Shown piece by piece: positions 9,001 through 12,910 of a stretch of 12,994 nt of DNA. Source of the stretch: Phoronis pallida (Eukaryota > Phoronida > Phoronidae); the NCBI GenBank assembly GCA_028565715.1, contig JAOXYC010178246.1, positions 1-12,994 on the forward strand, in the 5' to 3' direction. Every line of letters begins with the position of its first letter. Position 1 is the first letter of the stretch. The notes beneath the pieces were generated by a model that ran no database searches, was not told the origin of the DNA, and worked only from the letters and a program-made list of their open reading frames with translations. The translations under genes were made by a program, and so were the position numbers.

Positions 9001-9931
9001 AGCAATATGCGCAGGCCCTATGACACATTGAAGCACTGGGTTTAGAGCACTAAATACTGCAGGGGTTGTTGCAGTGTTACGGCAAAGTTTATCTGCTACA
9101 TCTTTTAACCTAGAAAGAATGAGCAGTATTTTGTACAATTTAACAGTCAATTAACTATCTCTCATTTCAAAATATGTAAAATAATGTTATTAAGGTATTA
9201 TATAATAACAACATGTCAACACCATAATTAAGTCATTACTTAAGATACTGTGCCATCATTAAGAACCATCCAAAATACTGAAACTCTGAATAATTTAGTC
9301 TATCTGCAAAATAGGTATCTTAAAATGAGGATTCTTAAGTATAATGTATTCTCACGGACGGCGGCCTACGTCACCATCATATTTGGCAGAAGTTTCGGTG
9401 AGTAAAAGCCCGGATGATAAGTCAATACTATTGGCATCCGGGCACTTATGGTATGTTATTTCGTGTTTCAGCGCCACCTGCTTTATGTAACCAATGGATA
9501 CCGTCCGTAAGAATGCAGGTATATTTGACCAGTGAACACTGTTGATGGTTAGTGTGGTTGGATATAGATTGAATGTTTCTTTGTGAAGTTTGTCGCAGCT
9601 GCACATGATTTAATATTTTAATAATGATTTAATTTGATTTATTTCTTTTTTAAACCTGTTTAGCCAACACCAATGTACAGAAAGACATTTTTGCTTCTTG
9701 GTATAAACTTATCGTGTTATCAGATACTCATTACAATTTAGTGTAAGCAGGAAAAGGGGATAATCTATTTCGAAATGTTGTGCGGTTGTTGGCGGTTGGT
9801 AAGCCAGAGCCAGTTTACCAGACTTGGGACAACAAATGAAACTGGGGCACATTTTTACAACCATTTTACCTGTCATTTAATTGATCCTCAGTTCCAGGTA
9901 TCGGGTGGACGACAAAGTGGAGATTGTTCAT
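1..9931 (-). CDS. UBR5: UBR5 (EDD/hyd) E3 ubiquitin ligase, N-terminal part, 17 exons, 3' end beyond window
   Basis: HECT-type E3 ubiquitin ligase of the N-degron pathway that also builds branched ubiquitin chains; it acts in nucleus and cytosol (family knowledge). Exons on the minus strand: 9931-9870, 9109-8989, 8537-8464, 8066-7778, 7329-7230, 6196-6056, 5696-5473, 5008-4886, 4450-4340, 3654-3497, 3208-3100, 2747-2602, 2096-1942, 1642-1509, 1239-1014, 523-369, 83-1. All introns are GT-AG and the joined frame is open for 2411 nt (803 codons plus 2 bases). The product follows vertebrate UBR5 in order: an N-terminus with [17 protein letters not shown], a Gly/Ser-rich stretch, a UBA domain at about residues 155-197, an acidic run, an Arg/Asp-rich segment (about 260-290), then RCC1-like beta-propeller sequence from about 335. 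The UBR zinc box, MLLE and HECT domains lie beyond position 1. An in-frame TAA two codons upstream of ATG 9931-9929 supports this start. Identity is near certain; edges at weak splice sites are less sure. Confidence 0.95.
84..368 (-). other. UBR5 intron 16
   Basis: 285 bp, AT-rich. Beyond the exon-derived repeat near the donor I see only a small stem, CCTCC (211-215) with GGAGG (232-236). Nothing else recognised. Confidence 0.7.
324..457. repeat. 34-bp repeat split between UBR5 exon 16 and its downstream intron
   Basis: TGGAATTGGTAGGGAATACA and TGTTCCTGGTCCACC (422-457, exon) recur as TGGAATTGGTTGGAATGCA and TGTTCCTGGTCCGCC (324-357, intron), with about four differences and a 1-nt gap. The exon 16 donor (GTAAGT, from 368) lies between the two copies. 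Confidence 0.75.
369..523 (-). CDS. UBR5: UBR5 exon 16 ([19 protein letters not shown])
   Basis: Residues 725-776. [20 protein letters not shown] and [20 protein letters not shown] match vertebrate GVHAVLKTGNWVRYCIFDLA and TGKAEQENNFPTSSIAFLGQ. Acceptor TTGCAG, donor GTAAGT. Reading past the donor gives a second, spurious DQEHAF because of a duplicated stretch in the intron. Confidence 0.93.
524..1013 (-). other. UBR5 intron 15
   Basis: 490 bp, AT-rich, no gene or clear repeat. A 15-mer TTCAAAAAAATTACG at 966-980 recurs exactly at 2176-2190 in intron 12; this may be chance in AT-rich DNA or the edge of an old repeat. Confidence 0.6.
1014..1239 (-). CDS. UBR5: UBR5 exon 15 ([11 protein letters not shown]...CFQRTPKKL)
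   Basis: Residues 650-725. [25 protein letters not shown] and [12 protein letters not shown] match vertebrate VDGAYVAVKFP, DCRLLRIDELQVVK and [13 protein letters not shown] end it at CAG G|GTTAGA because a single G is needed to make the Gly codon with exon 16. The donor is weak, so this edge is the least certain of the set. Confidence 0.88.
1509..1642 (-). CDS. UBR5: UBR5 exon 14 ([22 protein letters not shown])
   Basis: Residues 605-649. A basic start ([18 protein letters not shown]), then [20 protein letters not shown] and VLK, matching vertebrate QWSLREVVFVEDVKNVPVGK and VLK. The donor GTTTGA is weak; exon 15 continues directly with VDGAY as in vertebrates, which fixes it. Confidence 0.92.
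1714..1836 (-). mobile_element. TIR element (MITE family 1), truncated copy C, in UBR5 intron 13
   Basis: It begins GTTTAAAGTCATACATCGCT with the family terminal repeat. It then resembles copy A loosely, with TTGATTGCTTTGGATTTCTG against TCAATTGCCTTGGATTTTTT. The other end is absent. An old partial copy. Confidence 0.55.
1942..2096 (-). CDS. UBR5: UBR5 exon 13 (Pro/Ser-rich, [14 protein letters not shown])
   Basis: Residues 553-605. A disordered Pro/Ser-rich linker whose core [14 protein letters not shown] matches vertebrate MGPPPSPASTCSDA. Acceptor TTCCAG, donor GTAAGT after CTG A. Confidence 0.92.
2454..2530 (+). mobile_element. tRNA-derived SINE fragment, in UBR5 intron 12
   Basis: GTAGAGCATCTGACCGGCAA followed by TCAGGAG is a D-arm end and anticodon region. 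A perfect T stem CTGGG/CCCAG (2483-2487, 2495-2499) encloses TTTGATT. The 5' end is missing. It is followed by GGATTTTTACTGTCTTTTC, the same kind of tail as the copy at 5219-5303. Confidence 0.6.
2602..2747 (-). CDS. UBR5: UBR5 exon 12 ([16 protein letters not shown])
   Basis: Residues 505-553. [16 protein letters not shown] and [20 protein letters not shown] match vertebrate VCLRNNPLYHAGAVAF and GIPKVGVLMESVWNMNDSCR. Acceptor TTTCAG, donor GTAAGA. The last two bases (AG) complete a Ser codon with exon 13. Confidence 0.94.
2912..2945 (-). mobile_element. SINE tail fragment, in UBR5 intron 11
   Basis: GAAAGACAGAAAAATTCA (2912-2929) is identical over 18 bp to 5219-5236, with looser similarity (CTTGACAGG against CTCAACAGG) after it. 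Only the tail end of the element remains. Confidence 0.45.
3100..3208 (-). CDS. UBR5: UBR5 exon 11 (basic segment, [12 protein letters not shown])
   Basis: Residues 468-504. [20 protein letters not shown] matches vertebrate VPFSQRKKMLEKARAKNKKP, followed by [14 protein letters not shown]. The donor GTTTGT is weak, but the next exon opens in the right frame with [10 protein letters not shown] (vertebrate VCLRNNPLYH). Confidence 0.91.
3328..3442 (+). mobile_element. LINE-type 3' end fragment with TTCTA microsatellite, in UBR5 intron 10
   Basis: After GGTGGCTCCTAGCTCAGCGG it reads ATTTGTTTGTATATAACTTG, then TATTTTGAGAAATAAAAG and a run of TTCTA units (about 3419-3441). Short tandem-repeat tails after such an AT-rich 3' end are typical of non-LTR retrotransposons of the CR1/L2 type. 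No reverse transcriptase remains. Confidence 0.5.
3497..3654 (-). CDS. UBR5: UBR5 exon 10 (ATWVDDTL...LYWW)
   Basis: Residues 416-468. [20 protein letters not shown] and the closing GTLYWW match vertebrate VATWVDETLSSVASKLEHTA and NSLYWW. The last Trp codon is split (TG|G) with exon 11. Acceptor ATTAG, donor GTGAGT. Confidence 0.94.
3722..3840. repeat. Nested inverted repeat, in UBR5 intron 9
   Basis: GAGTAATACAA (3733-3743) pairs perfectly with TTGTATTACTC (3789-3799). An outer pair TGAATGCTGGTGAGT (3722-3736) matches the reverse complement of ACTCAACATCATTCA (3826-3840) with two mismatches. Two alternative stems share the left arm. Probably a short MITE or its remnant. Confidence 0.6.
4095..4237. 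repeat. Inverted repeat of about 20 bp, in UBR5 intron 9
   Basis: GGCCTAACTTGTCAGCTTTGG near 4095 pairs with the reverse complement of CCGAGCTGACAACAAGTTAA near 4215-4235, allowing a 2-nt gap and a few mismatches. About 100 bp separate the arms. Candidate MITE ends. Confidence 0.45.
4340..4450 (-). CDS. UBR5: UBR5 exon 9 (beta-propeller segment)
   Basis: Residues 379-415. [20 protein letters not shown] then [17 protein letters not shown], matching vertebrate NPSLHHPRATFLGLTNEKIV and LLSANSIRATVATENNK. Acceptor TTATAG, donor GTAAGT, phase 0 at both ends. Confidence 0.94.
4886..5008 (-). CDS. UBR5: UBR5 exon 8 (beta-propeller segment, [10 protein letters not shown])
   Basis: Residues 338-378, in phase at both ends. 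[20 protein letters not shown] followed by WKWSDSDPY matches vertebrate GALYSELLAVSSKGELYQ and WKWSESEPY, a repeat blade of the RCC1-like propeller. Donor GTGAGT. Confidence 0.94.
5219..5303 (-). mobile_element. tRNA-derived SINE fragment, in UBR5 intron 7
   Basis: On the minus strand TAGCTCAGTTGG (5292-5281) is an exact A box, followed by a CTCATAA anticodon-like loop (CAT) and then TTTGAATTTTTCTGTCTTTC as tail. The B box is degraded. It is not a functional tRNA because the stems do not close. Confidence 0.6.
5473..5696 (-). CDS. UBR5: UBR5 exon 7 (Arg/Asp-rich segment, RRWLDSA)
   Basis: Residues 263-337. Contains [20 protein letters not shown], aligned with vertebrate ERDSELLRERESVLRLRERRWLD, and ends with [11 protein letters not shown] (vertebrate LGEDLQWWPDK). 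The middle ([21 protein letters not shown]) is divergent. Acceptor CTTGTAG, donor GTAATG. Confidence 0.94.
6056..6196 (-). CDS. UBR5: UBR5 exon 6 ([10 protein letters not shown]...[10 protein letters not shown])
   Basis: Residues 216-263. Contains [11 protein letters not shown] and [11 protein letters not shown], nearly identical to vertebrate UBR5 ([22 protein letters not shown]), then a Ser/Arg-rich stretch ([11 protein letters not shown]). Acceptor TTGTAG, donor GTATTT. The donor is not a strong consensus but is the one that keeps phase. Confidence 0.93.
6197..6465 (-). other. Acceptor-distal part of UBR5 intron 5 beside MITE family 2
   Basis: AT-rich, with a doubled motif CATTTTCGG (CCATTTTCGGACAGCC at about 6233, then TCATTTTCGGGACC at about 6252) that looks like the edge of another repeat. 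No inverted partner was found. Positions 6894-7229, the other side of the intron, hold nothing I recognise. Confidence 0.4.
6466..6893. mobile_element. MITE family 2 with internal 156-bp tandem duplication, in UBR5 intron 5
   Basis: The termini ATGCGCCCAC (6466-6475) and GTGGGCGCAT (6884-6893) are perfect 10-bp inverted repeats. Similarity continues inward with a small gap (ACGTGG blocks). The interior is two copies of one unit offset by 156 bp, and a CCAA microsatellite (about 6829-6848) lies near the right end. It is visibly less AT-rich than the flanking intron and carries no transposase. Confidence 0.72.
6525..6808. repeat. Two tandem 156-bp units inside MITE family 2
   Basis: Unit 1 runs from about 6525 and unit 2 from about 6680. 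Shared blocks are GGTCCGAAAATTG (6547 and 6703), CAAGGAACATGTGT, CCGTCAAGCGG and GGAAGATAAGTGTCGGAA. Differences are scattered, so the duplication is not recent. Because 156 is divisible by three, open frames appear to repeat a VRKL motif; I read this as a by-product of the repeat. Confidence 0.7.
7230..7329 (-). CDS. UBR5: UBR5 exon 5 (end of UBA domain, acidic run)
   Basis: Residues 183-216. [15 protein letters not shown] finishes the UBA domain, then comes an Asp-rich run ([10 protein letters not shown]) and DGYMPAG, matching vertebrate [22 protein letters not shown]. Several G-rich donors are possible at its end; GGGG|GTGGGT keeps the frame into exon 6. Confidence 0.93.
7371..7708 (-). 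mobile_element. TIR element (MITE family 1), copy A, in UBR5 intron 4
   Basis: This aligns along its length with copy B in reverse orientation. Shared landmarks include ATTACGAATGTGAAATTATC, AATGAGGTCAATTGC, AAATTGCATCCTTACATTCA, GAAACGGATGAAA and CAATAATTGATAATTCTA. About 40 nt of the middle are missing and both termini are eroded. It fills most of the 448-bp intron. Confidence 0.75.
7778..8066 (-). CDS. UBR5: UBR5 exon 4 (Gly/Ser/Ala-rich linker and first part of UBA domain)
   Basis: Residues 86-182. The first half is low-complexity Gly/Ser/Ala/Thr with Arg patches ([11 protein letters not shown] and following), as in the vertebrate protein. The second half, from [11 protein letters not shown] to [16 protein letters not shown], is the first part of the UBA domain, which binds ubiquitin. 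Acceptor CTTCAG, donor GTGAGT, phase 0 end. GC content is visibly higher than in the flanking introns. Confidence 0.95.
8464..8537 (-). CDS. UBR5: UBR5 exon 3 (residues 62-86)
   Basis: Encodes [20 protein letters not shown] and five more residues, matching vertebrate DGRVCRIGFSVQPDRLELGK. Acceptor TTTTAG, donor GTAAGT. It ends with CA, and the G opening exon 4 completes a Gln codon. Confidence 0.92.
8782..8856 (+). pseudogene. tRNA-like relic (Thr AGU-type anticodon), in UBR5 intron 2
   Basis: A perfect anticodon stem CTTGC/GCAAG (8806-8810, 8818-8822) holds loop CTAGTTT, anticodon AGT. A perfect T stem ATGGG/CCCAT (8828-8832, 8840-8844) holds TTCAATT. The acceptor stem does not pair and the D arm lacks the canonical GG, so a working tRNA is unlikely. 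It is most simply a tRNA-derived SINE head. Confidence 0.6.
8989..9109 (-). CDS. UBR5: UBR5 exon 2 (residues 21-61)
   Basis: Acceptor CTAG ends at 9110 and the donor is GTAAGT at 8988. Starts by completing Arg21, then [10 protein letters not shown], and ends with [13 protein letters not shown]. These match the vertebrate segments RLREVSEKLNK and CVVGPNHAAFLLE. Ends in phase 0. Confidence 0.94.
9352..9606 (-). other. 84-codon open frame in UBR5 intron 1, possible relic related to MITE family 1
   Basis: An ATG-to-stop frame on the UBR5 sense strand with no match to UBR5, more GC-rich than the surrounding intron. Its end (sense GGTGACGTAGGCCGCC, 9375-9360) closely matches the centre of MITE copies B and A. 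I do not recognise the peptide. A perfect 9-bp stem (GCCCGGATG 9408-9416, CATCCGGGC 9435-9443) lies inside it. It could be a relic exon, a mobile-element piece or chance. Confidence 0.35.
9870..9931 (-). CDS. UBR5: UBR5 exon 1 (start codon exon, residues 1-21)
   Basis: Encodes [20 protein letters not shown] plus the first two bases of an Arg codon. This closely matches the vertebrate UBR5 N-terminus. The donor GTAAAA follows at 9869. An in-frame TAA at 9937-9935, with only one codon between it and the ATG, makes a longer N-terminus unlikely unless an upstream exon is spliced in. The exon is too short to be seen as a long open frame and was found by homology and phase. Confidence 0.93.
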
Positions 9932-10024
9932 TATTTAATTCCGATAAAATATGTTAAATGTATAACAGTTTTAATTAAAAAAATTATTAAAAACGACTGC
10001 GTATCGTCCGTTCGCTCTCACATG

Positions 10025-10047
10025 GACGCCATTTTCTCCCCGGAAGT
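10025..10047. promoter_or_regulatory. YY1-like and ETS-like core promoter motifs
   Basis: GACGCCATTTT (10025-10035) differs by one base from the reverse YY1 consensus GCCGCCATNTT. CCGGAAGT (10040-10047) is an exact ETS/GABP core. They lie 4 bp apart and 94-116 bp upstream of the UBR5 ATG. The pair is typical of TATA-less housekeeping and bidirectional promoters in animals; use here is inferred. Confidence 0.5.
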
Positions 10048-10677
10048 TACGAACTGCAGACTTTTGTTGTAAAAGTTGTAAAAGTCTTCGTCAACTTCAG
10101 AAAAAATCCGTTCAATTTACCAAATGATGCGAATTTTAGTACACATTTATACTTTTTGGTAGTTTATTACTTGAAATCTATGTTTAATTTGACTTCTTTT
10201 GCGGCTTTAGATATTTGTTTTGTTTCTTTTCTCTCCTCCAGTACTAGAGAAACCTCAAGAAGAAAACTGTTCGCTTCTCAGCTTCTGAAGTTCTGTACAA
10301 CTTCACTTGGTTTTGGTACGGATTTGTGTGAACAATCTGCACAATTCAGATCCATTTAGATATCCATCTGCCACATTTACTATTTCACACACCAGATACA
10401 GTCGCATCTGTTGATTTGTCAGTGTTGTCTGTGCTGTTTACCAGAATCAATGATTTCATCTGTTCATGATCATGTGACCTGTTTACAACTTTTACGTAAT
10501 TTCAATCTGAATTCAAAATATACCTGGTTGTGTTGAAATAATCACTTTCTGCTTACTGAAGTAAACGGTGGTATGTGAAATTCCATTTTGCAACCTGACT
10601 CTTCATGAATTAGTTTTGGAGTTTGAGGGTGTTCTGCGCATTATGCGGACTTGCGCCCGACTTTTTTACTGGTCGAT

Positions 10678-10751
10678 ACATCGACAAAACAGGCAGCGTA
10701 AACCCATTGACACATCGGCAGCCAATGTATCGATCGACAAAACGAGCAGCG
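10678..10751. repeat. Direct repeat with CGAT-rich surroundings
   Basis: ATCGACAAAACAGGCAGCG (10680-10698) recurs as ATCGACAAAACGAGCAGCG (10733-10751), with two of 19 bases different. The copies sit in a stretch dense in TCGA/CGAT, including an inverted TCGATACAT / ATGTATCGA pair. The function is unknown; it could be regulatory or a remnant of a mobile element. Confidence 0.55.
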
Positions 10752-10840
10752 CTTTCTGTCGATGTCGACACCAAGCGCAAGCTGGGGTCATCACAAAGTG
10801 CACCACAGAGGACTTTTGAAGTGCCCGGGCCATAGTTTAT

Positions 10841-10955
10841 ATGGTACAAGTAGAAAATAGCGGTCCCTCGTTTATTCCCGTTAGTCAGTCAAAGTGTTTT
10901 AATTGACTGAATCACAGGAAGTAAACCAGGGACTGCTATATTCGACTTGTACCAT
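10841..10955. mobile_element. Foldback/MITE-like hairpin element with 4-bp TSD
   Basis: A left arm of about 52 bp (10841-10892) and a right arm of about 53 bp (10903-10955) are imperfect reverse complements around a 10-nt loop. The outer 11 bp (ATGGTACAAGT / ACTTGTACCAT) are perfect. TTAT flanks both sides (10837-10840 and 10956-10959), consistent with a target site duplication. It has no coding capacity. Its RNA would fold into a long hairpin. Confidence 0.7.
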
Positions 10956-11273
10956 TTATTGCTGGTGAGTTAGAGTCTCGGCTACTCTCGGCCTTTCCGG
11001 CAACAAAACGTATGTTCCCATATAAATACCCATTCTTGGAAAAAACCTATCCACAAAAATACTACAATCTGTGAAAAAGCGATTCACTGTAGGCTCCATA
11101 GCATGGGAGAAATACCCCCAGGTGGCTAAGGCCATATTGTAATCTCATCCGAACATTATCAGAATCCATGCAATGACAGAACACTTGAGTCACTGAATTT
11201 ATATGGCCGTAGAACAAGAACATATTGTTGATTTCATTGTTGATGTTTTCATATTAACATTACAGCACTGAAA

Positions 11274-11474
11274 ATGTTCTCTAAGAGTCACCTTCCTCAA
11301 GGACTAAGGAGATTGTCGAGCAGAGGTGTGGCCACTAAAGCATCGCAACAGAGGACACGTGATCTTCTTGACAAAATAATACGGGTTGATCATGCAGGAG
11401 AATTGGGTGCAGACAAAATCTACGAAGGCCAACTGGCAGTCTTAGGAAAAACATCTGTTGGACCTACTATAAAG
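11274..11474 (+). CDS. COQ7: COQ7 exon 1 (presequence and first iron ligand)
   Basis: Encodes 67 residues: a likely mitochondrial targeting segment (MFSKSHLPQGLRRLSSRGVA), then RVDHAGELGA with the first Glu ligand, ending SVGPTIK. The donor is GTTTAC, weak but in the position used by the family break. Ends in phase 0. Confidence 0.93.
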
Positions 11475-12583
11475 GTTTACTCTTTATGCAATTTCAAATC
11501 AGATGTCACACGTACATGTGAAATATTATTTAAATGCGCTACCTGAGTGGCAATTAAATTCAAATAACATTTAATAAATTAGGAATACTTTTTGAATAAA
11601 AATATGAACTTCAATGCCCCACCTTGTGCAAATAGGACATTGGCCTTCATATAAAAAATCTGGTGAAAAAAAAACAACGTTTCACTATTTGAAATTTAAT
11701 GCTCATAGGTACGTTAAACTCATACATCGCTACTTACGAATGTAGAATTATCAATTATTGAAAAACGACGTTTTCATCCGTTTCTTTTACACAGTTTGAT
11801 AATTTTTCGTTGCCAATTCGTGTTACTTATCCTTCATTCTTTATCAAAAACACTAAGTTAATATGTTACAGTTGATCTCACTTATGTTGACGCCCCGTCA
11901 AGATATTTCATCAAGTCACGTAGGCCGCCTGTATATAGATTTCCGAATGAAGCGAAGGCAGTTATTCGTTCAGATGAATGTAAGGATGCAATTTGAAACA
12001 ACAATTCCAGCGCAATTGACCTCATTCAATAGTTGATCATTTCACATTCGTAAGTAGCGATGTATAACTTTAACATTTTTTTGCAACTTTTGAAATTCGA
12101 ATTTTTACATAATAAACAAAGAGTAGACTGCATTGATAGCCAGGCGGATTAGCTCAGTTGGTAGAGCGTCGGACATAACTGAAAGGTTGTGTGTTCGGAT
12201 CCCGCCCCGGGCAGTCCGTTGTGTCTTTGAGCAAGACACTTTACTGGCGTTGCTCTAGTCAACTCAGCTGGGAATGAGTACCAGCTACGGCTGGGAAACT
12301 AACCTGCGACAGACTTGCGTCCTGTCCAGGGGGAGTGCCCTCACTCTCATCCGCTAACGCCACAGAAACCGGGATAGCATCTGGCCTTATGAGCCGAATG
12401 GTCCACGAAGGATTTAGTTTTTTAGTTTTAGACTGCATTGATAATTAATATTTTTGTTTATTTTCTAGCATATGCAAGATCAAGAGAAGCATCATTTGGC
12501 AACATTTGAAAGATTGATTCCCGAATATCGTGTGAGACCCACAGTTCTTACTCCATTCTGGAATATCGCAGGCTTTGCTTTGG
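11274..12583 (+). CDS. COQ7: COQ7 5-demethoxyubiquinone hydroxylase, exons 1-2, 3' end beyond window
   Basis: Di-iron monooxygenase on the matrix side of the inner mitochondrial membrane. It hydroxylates demethoxyubiquinone, the penultimate step of coenzyme Q synthesis, in the COQ complex with COQ9 (family knowledge). Exons 11274-11474 and 12469-12583 join in frame to 105 codons plus one base. Residues 1-27 are basic and Ser/Arg-rich without acidic residues, as in a mitochondrial presequence. IIRVDHAGELGADKIYEGQL and AVLGKTSVGPTI match animal COQ7. Exon 2 adds DQEKHHL and VRPTVLTPFWNIAGFALG. Predicted iron ligands visible are Glu43 (in HAGE), Glu73 and His76 (ExxH). The later ExxH pair lies beyond the window. 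The family is usually about 180-220 aa, so roughly half is present. A 3' splice site (TTACAG, ends 11265) just before the ATG suggests a noncoding upstream exon. Confidence 0.95.
11475..11712 (+). other. First part of COQ7 intron 1
   Basis: AT-rich and without recognised elements. The exon 1 frame stays open past the donor to a stop at 11544-11546, so a retained intron would add 23 unrelated residues. Confidence 0.6.
11713..12074 (+). mobile_element. TIR element (MITE family 1), copy B, in COQ7 intron 1
   Basis: The left end GTTAAACTCATACATCGC TACTTACGAATGT (11713 onward) is matched by the reverse complement of the right end (to 12074), giving terminal inverted repeats of about 45 bp counting the diverging inner part. 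It is the most complete of the copies here. The interior has a CAG at 11869-11871 after a T-rich stretch and two overlapping open frames over 11871-12033. No transposase is visible, so it is non-autonomous. Confidence 0.8.
12139..12428 (+). mobile_element. Full-length tRNA-derived SINE with 15-bp TSD, in COQ7 intron 1
   Basis: A perfect 15-bp target duplication TAGACTGCATTGATA flanks it (12124-12138 and 12429-12443). The tRNA-like head has an A box TAGCTCAGTTGG (12150-12161) and a B box GTTCGGATCC (12193-12202). The body contains TTTGAGCAAGACACTTTACT, a motif reminiscent of conserved central domains shared among SINE families; I cannot name the family. The tail is GGATTTAGTTTTTTAGTTTT, not plain poly(A), which suggests a specific LINE partner. 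It is inserted in sense only 25 bp before the exon 2 splice acceptor. Confidence 0.92.
12469..12583 (+). CDS. COQ7: COQ7 exon 2 (ExxH iron ligands)
   Basis: Encodes HMQDQEKHHLATFERLIPEY then RVRPTVLTPFWNIAGFAL plus the G of the next Gly codon, matching human MWDQEKDHL and FRVRPTVLMPLWNVLGFALG. Acceptor TTTCTAG, donor GTAATA. It is 115 nt long, so skipping it would shift the frame and remove Glu73 and His76. Confidence 0.94.
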
Positions 12584-12607
12584 GTAATATTGTGTGCACA
12601 TTGACTT

Positions 12608-12739
12608 TGTATTCATGTATTCAAGCCTACGATAGAATTATCCTCACATGCTGTATTCATGTATTCAAGCCTACCATAGAATTATCCTCACAAGCTGTAT
12701 TCATGTATTCAAGCCTACCGTAGAATTATCCTCACAAGC
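12608..12739. repeat. Three tandem 44-bp units in COQ7 intron 2
   Basis: Units begin at 12608, 12652 and 12696, each TGTATTCATGTATTCAAGCC, then TA and a GATAGAATTATCCTCACA-type stretch. They differ at a few positions only (TACGATA, TACCATA, TACCGTA), so the array is young. The array starts 25 bp after the exon 2 donor. Confidence 0.9.
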
Positions 12740-12910
12740 ATCAGCTGAGCTCAGGAGGCACCCAGTACAGATCTTTACTCATTCACACATACCATCCGAT
12801 CCTTCACACGAACACAAACATCCACACAAAAAATCACCCACCACACAGACCACATGTGTATATGGTCTTTGTACGGGTGAGTTTTGTGGGTGTTTTCATT
12901 GGTGTTAAGG

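Larger units (their letters stand above)
9932..11273. promoter_or_regulatory. Head-to-head intergenic region, candidate bidirectional promoter
   Basis: The start codons of UBR5 (minus) and COQ7 (plus) face away from each other across 1342 bp. The side nearest UBR5 holds YY1-like and ETS-like motifs. The middle (about 10050-10560) is AT-rich with nothing I recognise. From 10620 there is a CG-containing direct-repeat block, then a foldback element at 10841-10955. A consensus donor (CTG|GTGAGT, 10962-10970) and the acceptor ending at 11265 could bound a COQ7 5'-UTR intron. No transcription start can be fixed from sequence alone. Confidence 0.55.

Noticed and set aside
10568-10849. Overlapping open frames on both strands at 10568-10849
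   Set aside because: Three frames are open in the same CG-richer stretch with no recognisable domain. The direct repeats and lack of homology favour noncoding DNA, though an unknown short exon cannot be excluded.
12139-12210. A functional tRNA gene at the SINE head
   Set aside because: The A and B boxes are good, but it is joined to a SINE body, has 15-bp target duplications around the whole 290-bp unit, and has a second inverted copy nearby.
12472-12908. Open frames running from COQ7 exon 2 into intron 2 as longer proteins
   Set aside because: They depend on reading through the GTAATA donor into the 44-bp tandem array. COQ7 homology stops exactly at the donor.
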